A stretch of 64,000 bases of DNA, taken from Branchinecta lynchi (Eukaryota; Arthropoda; Branchiopoda; Anostraca; Branchinectidae). Positions 53,925-64,000 of this stretch are shown in pieces. A model generated the notes under the pieces. The model did no database searches. It was not told the DNA's origin and saw only the letters and a list, made by a program, of their open reading frames with translations. The stretch lies in contig JAKZAP010000017.1 in NCBI GenBank assembly GCA_023053575.1, positions 10,919,501-10,983,500 of the forward strand, written 5' to 3'. Within the stretch, counting starts at the first letter, position 1. The number at the start of each line of letters is the position of its first letter. The position numbers and the translations under genes are program-made.

Positions 53925-54540
53925 TGAACTTTAATTTTCTTGCCGGACTATTTTTTGCCCGGAATTTATAAAACCCAGCGTCAATGTTGGACTGAGGGGA
54001 CGCTTAATCCACATCTAAAACTAGTCTTCTCACCGGACAAGTAGGTCGTCCGGAATCCGGCCAAGCCGGAAATTTGGTAAAAATTTAGGTTCATTCTTAA
54101 GTCGACTATAGAGGCTCGCATCGCTTGTAAGAACATGATACCCTTTCTGAATTTTATTTACTTGTCAGACAAGTAATTCTACCGAAATTCACCAAAACCC
54201 AGAAATCTGACAAAAGTCGTTGAAAATGTTTATTCCACAGTAGGTAAGCCTCAACGAAATACAGAGGAGGTTAGCTCAACCGTTAGAGCGTCAGACTGCG
54301 GATCGAGAGGTTCTAGGTTCGCCTCTCGTTATCACCAGTTCTTTTTATTTCGCACATATTTTGCGAAGCTGTAGAGCTTCTAGGCTTTGATCTGAAGATT
54401 TGACATATGCTGGTAAAAGCACATGTTGAACCCACATCTGAACTTAAATTTCCTGCTGGAATAAGATTACGGAATCTGGACAAAACCTGAAAATTTTGTA
54501 CAAGTAAAACTCTTTCTGAAGTTGGTCAAATATGACATGA
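53925..54540. mobile_element. GGATCC-palindrome element remnants with tRNA-like insert
   Basis: Four degraded internal repeats (caccggacaagtagg, cggaatccggcca) at 53925-54235 and 54405-54540, separated by a tRNA-like sequence. Confidence 0.55.
54265..54340 (+). tRNA. tRNA-like sequence, decayed
   Basis: A-box type TTAGCTCAACCGTTAGAGCG at 54271-54290 with a GCTC/GAGC D stem and B-box GGTTCGCCTC at 54317-54326. The anticodon stem and acceptor stem do not pair, so it is a tRNA pseudogene or SINE head. Confidence 0.35.
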
Positions 54541-54639
54541 CCGCAAACAAATTACCACAGAAATGGTTTATACACCGTATTGTAGAGAAAACAAACAACA
54601 ACTGTGCAACATATCAGATTTGAGAAACCTAGCGGGGCG

Positions 54640-55070
54640 AAACATTCGAATTTCACCTTCCGGCTAGCGAAGCTCATCTCGAAAACTGTGGGAAAGCGAT
54701 TCCTGGAACCACTTTCCCCTGGACGGATCGCGAATGCGCATTGAAAGCTGAAACCGCCGGGAAACTGTTGAATCCCAAACCTTTCAGAATAAATATGGTT
54801 CACTGGACGTTTCTTTTATTATAACATAATCGAACGACGTCATCCTCAATGATGCTTTGCATTTTTTTAATTTTTTTTTATTTGTTAGTGAGACTGTTTT
54901 TCATCAGTTTTCAGGCCAAAGCATTCAGTTTCTCGCGGAGCTTTCCACTAACTTTCTGGAATCACTATCCGGGAAAGCTGCTTTGGTTTCCAAGCAGTCC
55001 GAAAACCATTGGAAAGACATTCAGACTTTGCTTACCCGCTCGCGAATACCCTCTTTATATTTAGTCTCAT
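54640..55070. repeat. Repeat copy also found at 57870-58250
   Basis: Shares gcgattcctggaa, tttcccctgga, ggaaagc-tgaa, cctttcagaataaa and the facing half (gccaaagcattcagtttctc, gcggagctttccact, ttctggaat) with 57870-58250. The two copies flank the coding exon at 57592-57754 on both sides, in the same orientation. The halves of each copy are partly complementary, so it is a foldback-type element. Confidence 0.55.
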
Positions 55071-57190
55071 TCAAGTCGAGTATCTAGTCTTCAAAGCATA
55101 CAAATATTTACGATGGAGGGGCTCAAACCTAGAATCCTAACCTTAGAATCCCTAGATGACAGGCAGGTTAGCAAAACCGTCTGTCGTCTTACTCGGAACA
55201 TTCGAAATTAAACCATCACAAAACTGAGACGAAGAACACAACCAAATATCGGCCTACATCACGAAACCAAAACCGGCCCACACCAAGAAGTTAAGAAAAA
55301 AAGTGTTGCTGATGTAGCGAAGCAGAGGGCGGAGAAATGACGGAGAATCAAGCGCCGACTAGGAAGTACCGAGGTAAACGGACAACATGGGGGAATCTGT
55401 TTCAGTTCCGAATGTCTCGCGAAGCGACTGCACAGCACCAGCAAGTACCACAGTGCCCTTCCCCTGAAAGAAAAGTTCCACCGACGAATGGAAACCGATG
55501 GCGCTAGTGCCCTGCACAAAGCATCGAAGGACCCCAAGGTCTAACCAATAGCAAACCAGTCACCACGAAGCCCCAAATGGCTAATCTCCGTAACGACTAA
55601 AGTCATTCGTACCCACGACCTGTCCCCAAGAAGACCTTGAGCCCTTTAAGACTATGAACTTTGTATTCTGAAAATATGAAGAAGCTCATTAAGAGCCTAA
55701 TAATCAGAGACACAACATACACTCCTGCCACCCAAGCGGACCAAGAAACCCAGGACTCAGCTCCTTAGTCCCTGAAAGAACTAGAGGCCCTAAACTGAAG
55801 AATCGAAGGGGGAAGGTGAGACTAAGGTGAACGTAGCTTTCGTAAAGCTCATAGATGTACGACTGATCCCGCCGGCGGAGGCAGCCATCCTAAAGTTCAC
55901 TAAGAAACTAGTCTGAAAAAGACGACCTAAGGTTGCTGAACCTACTTGCTCGAGGCACCATCGACCCAAATTTGTCGTTAGAAGAGATTCCGCACGGTAT
56001 CTGATGTATGGCCATCCTTTTTTACTATTAAAAACCTGGCAGTGTTTGTCCAGGTGGGACTGAGACACAGGTCTCTGTTCATTTAAAGTATTTTAATTAT
56101 GTAGTTCCTTTTCTTTGTTTTGTCTTCAGAAAGTGTGTTGAATATGAAGTTAGTATTTGATTTGCATAATAGTTTTGTGTACCATGACCCGTTGGGCTTT
56201 CCATGAACAATACATACATATATACATATATAGCTCGAAGAGAATATCAGCCAACACCGGGCGAGGACGATTTTAAAAATTACATATATGTATAGGCTTT
56301 ATACATATATATGAAAAATATATATGTATATATATCAAAAATTATTAACTGCATGGTATGTGTATAGAACGATTAATAATGGTGCTACCCGTAAAAGCTG
56401 GTATCGAGTTTATATCCCTGGACAACTACCGACTATTGGGTAAGCCAGTCTTAGACCTGTTCAGGCTAAGCTTTACGCACCCCACATTTAGGCTTGAGTA
56501 GACAATCAAGGACAGCCCGTTTTGTCTTAGGGTCGACAACGGTTGGACATGAAAAAGGTTAGATTACTCATATCGCAATTAAAGTTCAGTCCAATTTTTA
56601 ACCGAGTATCTGCCTACTCATGAGCCTAGCTAGGAGGGACAACTGATGACTCTAAAGTTAGTGACGTCGCCAAATATAGAATAATTAAATAATTATTAAT
56701 TAAATAATAAGTAATTATTAATAATGAATACAGTGCAGTTATTAATTGGCCATTCAACATATCCATTTGGGTCTCTAATCGGTCCTAAGTGCGAACAACG
56801 GATAATGTAATAGAAATATGGATTTCAGGAATAGTGATTAATGTGAAACCTTTTGGTTAACCGTATCTTTAATCTGATGTGATATTCGAGTTCAGTATAT
56901 AAAACTACATTAGAAATGTGTTTCCCATGAAGTAAACACTATTAAGGCTTCAGAAAAAAAAAAATTCAGCTGAAAACTAAATAACTAAATAGAAAATGCT
57001 AAACAAAACGAATTTTGTACCCTACTAGGTTTCTCAACTTTTGATATGCTGAACAGGTTTTTTTTTCTCTACTTGATGGTGTAAAAATCATCTCTGTTGC
57101 AATTTGTTTGTGGTCAAACCTTATATTGACTGTACAAATGTGTGTATGTAAACACATGTAGTTCATGTGTTTTGTAGGGAGAGAAGCTTC
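55071..57190 (-). other. Intron sequence of the minus-strand gene, unassigned
   Basis: Overlapping open frames at 55259-55537 and 55790-56068 (minus) have no recognised motif and no start context; the stretch could be the relic of a retroelement. A TA-rich run with tatatatgtata lies at 56210-56340. Confidence 0.3.
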
Positions 57191-57221
57191 GGCTTAACCT
57201 CTGTTTCTATTTATAAATAAA

Positions 57222-57523
57222 TAAAGACTCACGCTGAATCCGTTTTTGAACTTTATTTTCCTTTCGAATATGTAGTTGACCGGAATACAGATAACAGCTT
57301 GGATAACAATGCAAACACACGATCTGGATTGGGAGCTCCCGGACTGGAATTACTGCCCGAATTTCCGGCACCATCATCACTTCCATATGAAAAAGTTGAA
57401 TTTTTTCAACTTGATTATGCAGGAAATACGGACGGGAAATCCTGAATAAGGACATCGATTGGATCAAGAAATTCAATAAATACCGGAATTTTGGACCCCA
57501 TCGAAAAATCTGGTCTCGTTTTA
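57222..57523. mobile_element. GGATCC-palindrome element, 3' fragment
   Basis: One internal repeat (gactcacgctgaatccg, atatgtagttgaccggaat) and the tail ggaccccatcgaaaaatctg with gtctcgttttatt, ending 69 bp before the exon at 57592. Confidence 0.55.
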
Positions 57524-57591
57524 TTTTCTTTTTTAAATACCGCAAGAAGTGTCTTTGAATGATAAGAATGGCTTTGAGGAGATGCACTTAC

Positions 57592-57754
57592 CCTGGACGG
57601 GATCAGGTATTTCCTCATCTGACGATTCGTCAGCGAACTTGTCTGCCACTTTCTTCAACGCCGGCTTCGATACTGCTGCTAATTTCATTCGTAGGGGTGC
57701 TTTGGGCGCTTCAGCAGGCAGTGCCAGAGGGACTTGGGAGGGTGGTGGCACAGT
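57592..57754 (-). CDS. ZC3H18-like nuclear protein, exon
   Basis: This 163-nt exon follows (minus) acttttctgtag and ends at GTCCAGG|gtaagt. It enters phase 0 and leaves phase 1. Peptide TVPPPSQVPLALPAEAPKAP, LRMKLAAVSKPALKKVADKF and ADESSDEEIPDPVQ. The ESSDEE stretch is a casein-kinase-2-type acidic site, common in nuclear RNA-processing factors. Coding status is supported by exact phase fit to both neighbours. Confidence 0.87.
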
Positions 57755-57869
57755 CTACAGAAAAGTTGGTGAATCGCGATGGGCCCTCTCATTTGGTCCC
57801 TTTTGGTGCCATGAGTAATCATACCTCCTGCTCTAACCTTGTTAACGCTCGGTTCAGAACAAGACGAAA

Positions 57870-58250
57870 GATATAGGAGGATCTCTCGGGATTCTGGAAT
57901 CACTTTCCAGCGAGCAAACCAGATGGCGAAAACTATGAGAATCCGATTCCTGGAATTCCTTTCCAATTTCCCGCTGGATTCATCGAAAAAACGTGGAAAG
58001 CTGAACCACCGAGATAGGGTATTTTGAATTTCAAACTTTTTCAGAATAAACAAATCGAGACAAGGTTCATTGAAAATTCTTCCAATCCCATATAGGCTAC
58101 TCCAACTAAGTGATCCTTAATGACACCTGCGTCGGTTTTTCCCCACTTTCCAAACTTCTGCCGAAGCACTCAACTTTCCGCGGAGCTTCCACTTTATTTT
58201 CTGGAATGCATTTTCGAGAAAGCTGCTAGTCTGAAAACCGAAATGAGTAT
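57870..58250. repeat. Repeat copy also found at 54640-55070
   Basis: Foldback-type repeat in the adjoining intron; see the shared strings ggattctggaatcactttcc, tttccaatttcccgctgga and aactttccgcggagcttcc. Confidence 0.55.
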
Positions 58251-58882
58251 TAAAAGGACATGCTATTACGGTCAAGGAGGGTGCGTATTTCTCTTAAAAA
58301 TCAAATATCAATAAAGAGGTTAGTGAGAGAAAGAGAAAACTCCCGGTTTAGTAGGTTATGAAGAAAGCTAGTAAATCAGAACATATGGAAATAGCAAAGA
58401 CTAATATCTCAGGGCGCTAACCGATTTATGAGATTTATTCTGGAGATATTTCGCCACTTCTTGGCGGGACTTTTCAGGACTTTGAGTATCTGGGAATACG
58501 AATCTGCTTTTGTTTCACTGAAATAAAATCTAAGCCGGCTTATCAGAATCATTTTTATTTGCCTAATATCTTTACATAAGGAAAGAAAATAACCTGGGAG
58601 GTCAACAATTTATACGCGTCATGAAATACATAAAATAACACTTAATATATACAATCAATTCATATCGTGTCAAAATACTCCATTGTCTTCATTGTCGAAC
58701 TCCGTCTGTATGTGTGTGAAACACGCAACTGAAGAAAAAAACCCACAAACGCTCCAACAGGAACTTCAAACGATTAAGTATAGCCAAAAATTTAACCAGG
58801 TAAAAATTAAACTACAAAACTTTTAAACGTTGGAGCCCCCCCCCCCCTCATATTTTGGTTTTAAAAATAAAAAGAAACTCAC
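58251..58882 (-). other. Intron sequence with a decayed hammerhead-like relic
   Basis: At 58441-58490 the minus strand reads CCTGAAAAGTCCCGCCAAGA then AGTGGCGAAATATCTCCAG: the order of the 6-kb ribozymes with GAAATATC intact, but CUGANGA mutated to ctgaaaa. The rest is unassigned; C run at 58838-58849. Confidence 0.35.
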
Positions 58883-59057
58883 GCTAGATGTAGTCTTTGC
58901 CGTAGTTCCCGATTTTGGCAGTTGGGTTCCTCCTTTCTTATGCAGAGCTGCTGCCGCTGCGGCAGCTAGATTTGCCTGATTGGCCTGAGAAGCGGCAGAA
59001 AGCTTGCTATTTGCAGCACTAGGACCCCGACGAGGGGGTGGGCTCCGGGAGTAAGAC
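58883..59057 (-). CDS. ZC3H18-like nuclear protein, exon
   Basis: This 175-nt exon follows (minus) attttacag and ends at TCTAGC|gtgagt. It enters phase 2 and leaves phase 0. Peptide SYSRSPPPRRGPSAANSKL, SAASQANQANLAAAAAAALH and KKGGTQLPKSGTTAKTTSS. It continues the Arg/Ser region and adds a seven-alanine run. The frame matches both neighbours. Confidence 0.87.
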
Positions 59058-59084
59058 CTGTAAAATCAATCAATTAATTTTTTG

Positions 59085-59580
59085 AAAACCGAATGGTCCG
59101 GATCCAGGGATTTATTCGGGGGGGGGGGGGGGGGCAAAAAGTACAAAAACAAAATGGTAGTGTTGGACGATATTCGATATCGATATATCGGACCAAATAT
59201 CGATATCGAATATTGAAACGTAAATATCGATATCGAAAACGATATTTTTCATTCATAATTATAGTAAATAATCCAACATAGCCTACATTTATATATCCGA
59301 AATTGGAGCAATATGTTTTCCGTAATTCAGTTCTATTTATTCGGAGTTTGATGCTATTTAACCGCAATTTTGTTAATAAATTTTGGCGAAACGAGACGTA
59401 ACCTATACCGATACCGATATCGATATCGATTATCGAATATCGAAAGTGAAAATATCGATATATCGAAAAATCCAAATATCGACCGAGACTACAAAATGGA
59501 TCAGAGGTTAAAGCCTATAATACACGATTATTGTTGTACGTTTGGGGGGGGGGATGACCCCCTTACCCCACCCCCTTAGT
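59085..59580. mobile_element. TATCGATA-rich palindromic element
   Basis: Two arms (59168-59250 and 59398-59490) are made of ATATCGATATCG units in inverted relation around an AT-rich centre. The left edge has ccagggatttattcgg with 17 G; the right edge has a G run of 8-9 followed by a C-rich stretch. Probably a foldback element; no coding capacity. Confidence 0.55.
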
Positions 59581-59714
59581 ACGGCCCAGCTCTGAGCACC
59601 AAGGAAGGAAGGAAAGCAAGGAAATGAAACTCTTTGTTATTAGAATAGAACCGTTAATAATCACAGCAGTAATCGTTAATAATCCACATGTAAATGACGA
59701 GGGGGTAGAGACAG

Positions 59715-60405
59715 GGAGGTTGAGAAGAGTTTGATAACATATATCTGCAATTTCAACAGACAGAACTTTGGATGTTATCTACAAGAGCTGCAGAATATGT
59801 TAGTTATGACCTGTTATTTTATCATTGGTTTAACAGTAACACAGTAGGCCTACACCAGGTATAGTGTTATGTTTTACAAAAACGTATCGCAAGATCACGA
59901 TTTTTTCATTTTTCCAACATTAACAAACAGTATTATTTTTTTCGTGTTGAAACCAAGGCCGTATCAAGGGGGGGGGGAGTTAGGGGGCTGAAACCCCCCC
60001 GAAACATAAAAAACCGATTTTTATAGGCTTTTCCCTCTGATCTATGTGTTTTTTGTACTTTTTTGTCCGACCAGCAGGCAATAACCCCCCCCCCCCCCCC
60101 CTCGAAAGGCAACCCCCCCCCCCCCCGAAATAAATTCCTGGATACGGGCCTGGTTGAAACATTTTAGTTATGACCTTTTACGTGTTCATTTTTTAATTGG
60201 TGTAATGGTAGCACAGTACACCATGTTTAGTGTTATATTTTACAAGAACGTAGCACAAGATAACGATTTTTCCATTTTTCCAACATTAACAGATAGCGTT
60301 ATTTTTTACGTGATGAAACTGCGTATCCTTCTTGGATCCTATGAAAGTTCTGACGGTGCAGGGATATTAAAGCTTGTATTGCAAGCCGTATACGCGATAA
60401 TACTA
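59715..60405. mobile_element. Tandem MITE of the TGTTATGACC family, split by a hAT-like MITE
   Basis: Two direct units of about 160 bp (from about 59805 and 60162) share gttatgacct, acgtat/gtagc-caaga and catttttccaacattaaca. They are separated exactly by the 199-bp element at 59954-60152. Left end tttgataacatatat and right end gaaagttctgacggtgca recall the ACACTGTCAGAAG ends. Confidence 0.6.
59946..60160. mobile_element. hAT-like MITE with 8-bp duplication
   Basis: Element proper 59954-60152 (199 bp). Termini CAAGGCCGTATC and, inverted, CAGGCCCGTATC. The 8-mer GTTGAAAC lies exactly on both sides (59946-59953 and 60153-60160). Subterminal G and C runs (59971-59979, 60087-60101, 60113-60126) can pair with each other. 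Confidence 0.85.
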
Positions 60406-60633
60406 TAGTTAAAGTTTAACTGAAAAGCCAGCTTATTTTCACATGTTGCAGTTGAATAAGGTAAGGTAAGGAACAATTTTAATGGCAAATATAAATAAAC
60501 CTGGTGTTTCTCAAAAGCATCAGACATGCCAGTAAATGAAGTCAATTACGTTGAATAGGCCAAAGGATTTTTTATTTTTTATAGTGACGTTCACAGTTCT
60601 TTTTCTGTTCCTTGTGTCCCTTCTTTTCGGTGG

Positions 60634-61140
60634 TTGGGTATTAACATTGCTAAAAATCTGAAATCCTTCCGAGACCAAGCTGTGACGGATTGTAAGAAAA
60701 AGATCCAAGTATCTTACTCTAAAATTGTCGCTAATCGGGGCAAATACAGTAGGAAGTCCCTTGCTAAATTGTACTCTGTTTTTACTGATCATTCAGTTTT
60801 GTTTCTTTCTGGTGTTTATCCCATCCTCGGGCGAAAAGATATTCGGTCGTTACGTTCTTATTACTTTCGGTTCTCGCGTTTTCTACTGTATTTGCCTCCG
60901 TGGTATCGGAACCGCAACCTTATTTCAGTTTTCGGGCTTCCAGATATAACTGGAAAGCTAGTTGAGCTTGCTGATAAACTCCCCCAGACAGTGAAGGCTC
61001 TCCCAGCTCATCATGGGTTTGTCCGCCTCCTTAAATAATCAAGTGTTTTTGTTGTGTATTTAGTCGTTTTTGTTGTATTTTTTTCTTTTTTTTGTTTATA
61101 CTCCGCTTTTGTTCATTTAGCGGGTTAAAAAATAAATAAA
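60634..61140 (+). mobile_element. Unrecognised ORF with retroposon-like 3' tail
   Basis: An open frame to the stop at 61036-61038 (134 codons by the earliest alternative start) reads SLRSYYFRFSRFLLYLPPWY then later LPQTVKALPAHHGFVRLL. Downstream are a T-rich stretch and an aaataaataaattaatt tail, as in the 3' ends of non-LTR retrotransposons. No reverse-transcriptase motif is visible. Could be the C-terminal end of a 5'-truncated element. It sits in an intron of the minus-strand gene, opposite strand. Confidence 0.35.
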
Positions 61141-61379
61141 TTAATTAATTAAGTATGCAGCCAGGTTTCAGGAATGGAGTGAAGTCATTTGTAGGATACT
61201 ACACGAATCTAAGATTATATTAATGTGCTTGCGAGTTGTATATTGTATTCTATAGGTATGATTTTATCTTATTTTGTTGCCACGTGAATCGGGCTTTAAA
61301 TTAGGTGAGATAGACATTTCAAAATGTGTGCTTCAACTTATTAGCTGAACTACTTCATATCCTTTAATAAATCGGTTAC

Positions 61380-61488
61380 CTTGATCGAGATTTAGACCTG
61401 GAGGAACTACGAGACGAGGCACCTCTTCTTCTTCTCGGAATGGAAGGCCGTGGAGACACACTTCGCCTTTCTTGCTTGACATAGCCGC
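61380..61488 (-). CDS. ZC3H18-like nuclear protein, exon
   Basis: This 109-nt exon follows (minus) gtttttcgctag and ends at GATCAAG|gtaacc. It enters phase 1 and leaves phase 2. Peptide GYVKQERRSVSPRPSIPRRR then RGASSRSSSRSKSRS. This is an RS-type region with SP dipeptides, typical of splicing and mRNA-export factors phosphorylated by SR kinases. Phase matches both neighbours. Confidence 0.85.
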
Positions 61489-62448
61489 CTAGCGAAAAAC
61501 ATCCGTTATTAAACTACTACATTTTTGCATTTCTTCCGAAACCGCGTGGAACGGAAAAGCATGGATCGGTTGAACAGGTCAGAATGACGCTTGGAGGGAA
61601 GGAAGGACGCGTCGTATGGTGCTGCAACTTTACAGGTTTGGGCCAGATCCGACCTCAATCCCGGATTTCGGAAATTTCCAGGTGATGATGATGACATTTT
61701 ATATACTCACTAGACAAGAAAAACGAAATAGAATATAGAGAGAAAGCAAAGGAAAAATTACACTGAACTTTCCATAACTGAGTAAATGCACAAGATAAAA
61801 AAATAAACATAAAAAAAAGAAAGGGGTGAGCTGCTATATTTTTGGTATTCCTTTCGAAACCTTCTGCAACAGAAAAGCACCAAGAGGCTGGACGGACCAC
61901 GATGATACTTGGAGGCAAGAAGAACGCATAGTAAACTGCTGCACCTTACAGGCCGACCAGATCCCCGATGAAGATTTTTCGAGGATTAGTCGTATGGAGT
62001 TGTACGAAAAAGTAGTAACAGTTACTACTGCATGCTACTACTAACAAACTGGATGCTACTATAGCAAGATTGGATGCCATAGGATACTACTACTTAAGAT
62101 TAACCTAGTCGGAGGCATGTTAAACTTAAGTATTCCATACTACTACATATCAATACGTGCAACTTTTTCGTACAACTACCATACAACTACACAGTCAAAG
62201 AATCTTTCATCGGGTCCGACCACAAAAAGGAGTCCCGGAAATTTCCAAATGAGACCTGGCACACAGCGTCTGTCTACGGTCTAGTCGCGTCTTTTCTGGG
62301 CTCAGCCAATGGGAGGAACTCCTAATAACCGGATCGGAACTTGGTGGCGAGATGGAGGATCGACTGGAGGTTGTTACAGGTAATACCCTTGGTCTACAAG
62401 CCACTGGCCCGGGGCCTCCTTAATATTCTAGGATGGGAGTGTTCTTAC
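61489..62448 (-). other. Intron of the minus-strand gene
   Basis: At 61535-61683 and 61850-61970 two related stretches share gaaac-gcgtgg/ctgcaac-agaaaagca, ggaccacgatga-type and tgctgca-ctt-acagg strings. At 62020-62180 there are many tactac/gtagta units. Nothing coding. Confidence 0.4.
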
Positions 62449-62603
62449 TGACTCCTCCTCCCCGTCCACCGCGTCCTCGTCCTCTTCCTCCCTCATGTCC
62501 CCTAGTTGGTGGGCCCCTTCTACCTCGGGGGGATGGAGACCTGCTGGAGCTACGACTGGAGCTACCGCTGAACGAGCTGGACCTGGACCTTGAACGCGAA
62601 GAA
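62449..62603 (-). CDS. ZC3H18-like nuclear protein, first visible exon
   Basis: This 155-nt exon follows (minus) ttttaatttcag and ends at GAGTCA|gtaaga. It enters phase 2 and leaves phase 1. Peptide SSRSRSRSSSFSGSSSRSSS, RSPSPRGRRGPPTRGHEGG and RGRGRGGRGGGV: an RS domain followed by an RG/RGG box, an RNA-binding and arginine-methylation type region. Reading on past the donor would give KNTPILEY and a stop, but the strong gtaaga donor and the phase fit to 61380-61488 favour splicing. Upstream exons (any CCCH zinc finger) lie beyond the window. Confidence 0.83.
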
Positions 62604-62850
62604 CTGAAATTAAAACCAAAGCTCTTGGACGGAATTGCAGACTAATGATTCAGGCAAGTTTCCTGCCATGGAATAGATCGGTGCACGAATTTCGAAGCAC
62701 ACTGTAAACTAGTTAAGCACGTGCAGCGGTCCAATCGGTAATATGTCACTCTTGCTTTGGCACCAGCCCCCAAGCACCCTGCCTTGATTAAATTTGTTAA
62801 TATTTCTATTACAGATCATTTACATTGTTTACTGTAGCAACCCGACTGTA
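62604..62850 (-). other. Intron of the minus-strand gene, right part
   Basis: No feature recognised. Confidence 0.35.
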
Positions 62851-64000
62851 AACAAGAGCTACGAGCTCATATGGCCCTTGTACGAGTAGGATGTACAAGA
62901 AAGTAGATGAGAACGTCACAAAATACACCCGCCATCCAAAAATGCGGTTCGGAAATAGAAATAGGATATTTAGTTTCACTAATTTCTGAGCTGTTCCGGC
63001 ATCGTCTAGATTGTCTGTAGCAAATGCAAATGACTGTTCAAACTTTCATCCCAATAAATCCATTTGTTTGATCCCTAGACGTGCTACAGGATTTCCGGTA
63101 CTCACTCTATCTCCACCTACCGTGGCCGAACCTGGTTCGGAATAAAAAAAAATCGACCACCTAAAGCATCTTCTTTTATACCATCTATCAAGTTTCACTC
63201 GAATCTGAGCATTTTTGGAAAGTTCCGGTACCCCCCCCCCCCCTCCCACCAACGATCTCGGAGCCGGTTCGGGCCCAATCTCTTAATTCCCTGTTCCTGT
63301 CCATCAAGTTTTACTGAAATTGGAGCATAGCCCATATGCAAGTTTCCAGTACCCCCCCCCCTTGGCCGAATCCGGCCCAGACGCCAAATAACAAATATAG
63401 GCCGCATATACTCGGCATTGTCGAATTTGCATCTCATTCGGTCCATCCGTTTGGTTTTTGTGCATGTCAAAAGTCCCCCCACCCCCAATTCCCCTAATCG
63501 TGGTCGCATATGGTTCGAACGCATGTTTTACATGTCGAGGCCATCGATTCGTATCACCCATGAAGTTTCACTCGAATCAGACCACTCGTTCGCAATTTAT
63601 AGAAGTCAATTTCCATATTTCTCTTTTCTTGCTCCCCAAAAAATGCTCGGATCTAGGAACGGAAGTTTCCGGGGGTATGTTGTGTCAGGTTCTTAAGTCA
63701 AGATAATTCGGGTCGCTAATATGCCTGCAAAGTTTCGTTGTCGTTTTACATCTGGAACTATTCTAACTCACGACTACCGGAATTCCAGGAAACCCCCTCC
63801 AACTCCCCCCACAGAGCCCCGAAACCATCTGGCTCCGTCAATTTCATCTAGGCCTAATGCTTGTTCCATCCATTAAGTTTCGTCCCAATCCCTCTGCTTT
63901 TAGAGTTTCTTGAGTTTTCCACCCCCCCCCCATCCCCACAGGTATCGGACCCGACCCGGACGTGACACTGAACGTCCGAGGCGATAGCTCACCAGACAAG
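62851..64000. mobile_element. G-tract element, reversed, runs off the window
   Basis: Starts aacaagagctacgagctcatatgg, the inverse of the family end. Family strings follow in complement (aagtttcgttgtcgttttaca, ccaactccccccacag, gccgaatccggcccaga) with C runs at 63230-63245, 63352-63361 and 63921-63932. Confidence 0.55.

Noticed and set aside
62207..62404. Ser-rich minus-strand frame next to the RS exon
   Set aside because: No splice sites that would join it in phase; composition reflects local repeats.
62428..62448. Stop codon after KNTPILEY as the end of the minus-strand protein
   Set aside because: A strong donor (A|gtaaga) precedes it and five further exons join in phase down to a conserved C-terminus.

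Overview
The window is nuclear DNA from a multicellular animal, most likely an invertebrate. I read three interrupted protein-coding genes with spliceosomal GT-AG introns of about 0.7 to 8 kb. Their products (a TRPM channel, an AUTS2/Tay-family protein and an SR-rich protein with a ZC3H18-like tail) are metazoan-type. The sequence alone does not fix the phylum. There are no bacterial operons, CRISPR arrays or rRNA genes.

Layout. (1) 182-3345, plus strand: three exons of a TRPM cation channel, covering the pre-S1 linker and helices S1-S2. Window start truncates it on the left, and no pore exons follow. (2) 3346-15262: a repeat field without a convincing gene. It holds AT-rich ATGATTTT-type repeats, a pair of hammerhead-ribozyme motifs near 6.0-6.3 kb, large direct duplications and a 270-bp tandem array. 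(3) 15263-40093, plus strand: nine phase-compatible exons (822 codons plus stop) forming the C-terminal part of an AUTS2/FBRSL1/Tay homologue. Its introns are crowded with transposons, several nested with readable target-site duplications. (4) 40094-47586: the region between two convergent genes, with 3' UTRs and MITEs. (5) 47587-62603, minus strand: six phase-compatible exons (295 codons plus stop) of an Arg/Ser-rich nuclear protein whose C-terminus resembles ZC3H18. Its 5' part lies beyond the right end. (6) 62604-64000: repeat sequence.

More than half of the window looks repeat-derived. The main families are: an element with GGATCC-palindrome ends carrying about 130-bp internal repeats around a CCGGAATCCGG palindrome (for example 26467-27932, inserted into a MITE); a G-tract-rich family with CAAGTGCCATATGAGCT-type ends; a palindromic TA-flanked MITE; a 2.5-kb hAT-like element with an 8-bp duplication; a 199-bp hAT-like MITE with its own 8-bp duplication; and AGGCGTATTCTCGCCG-ended MITEs with 3-bp duplications.

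The three genes are probably not a pathway. TRPM acts at membranes; AUTS2-family and ZC3H18-like proteins are nuclear regulators of chromatin and RNA. The most notable non-coding signal is the tandem hammerhead-ribozyme pair separated by a large hairpin, a signature of Penelope-like retroelements or retrozymes.
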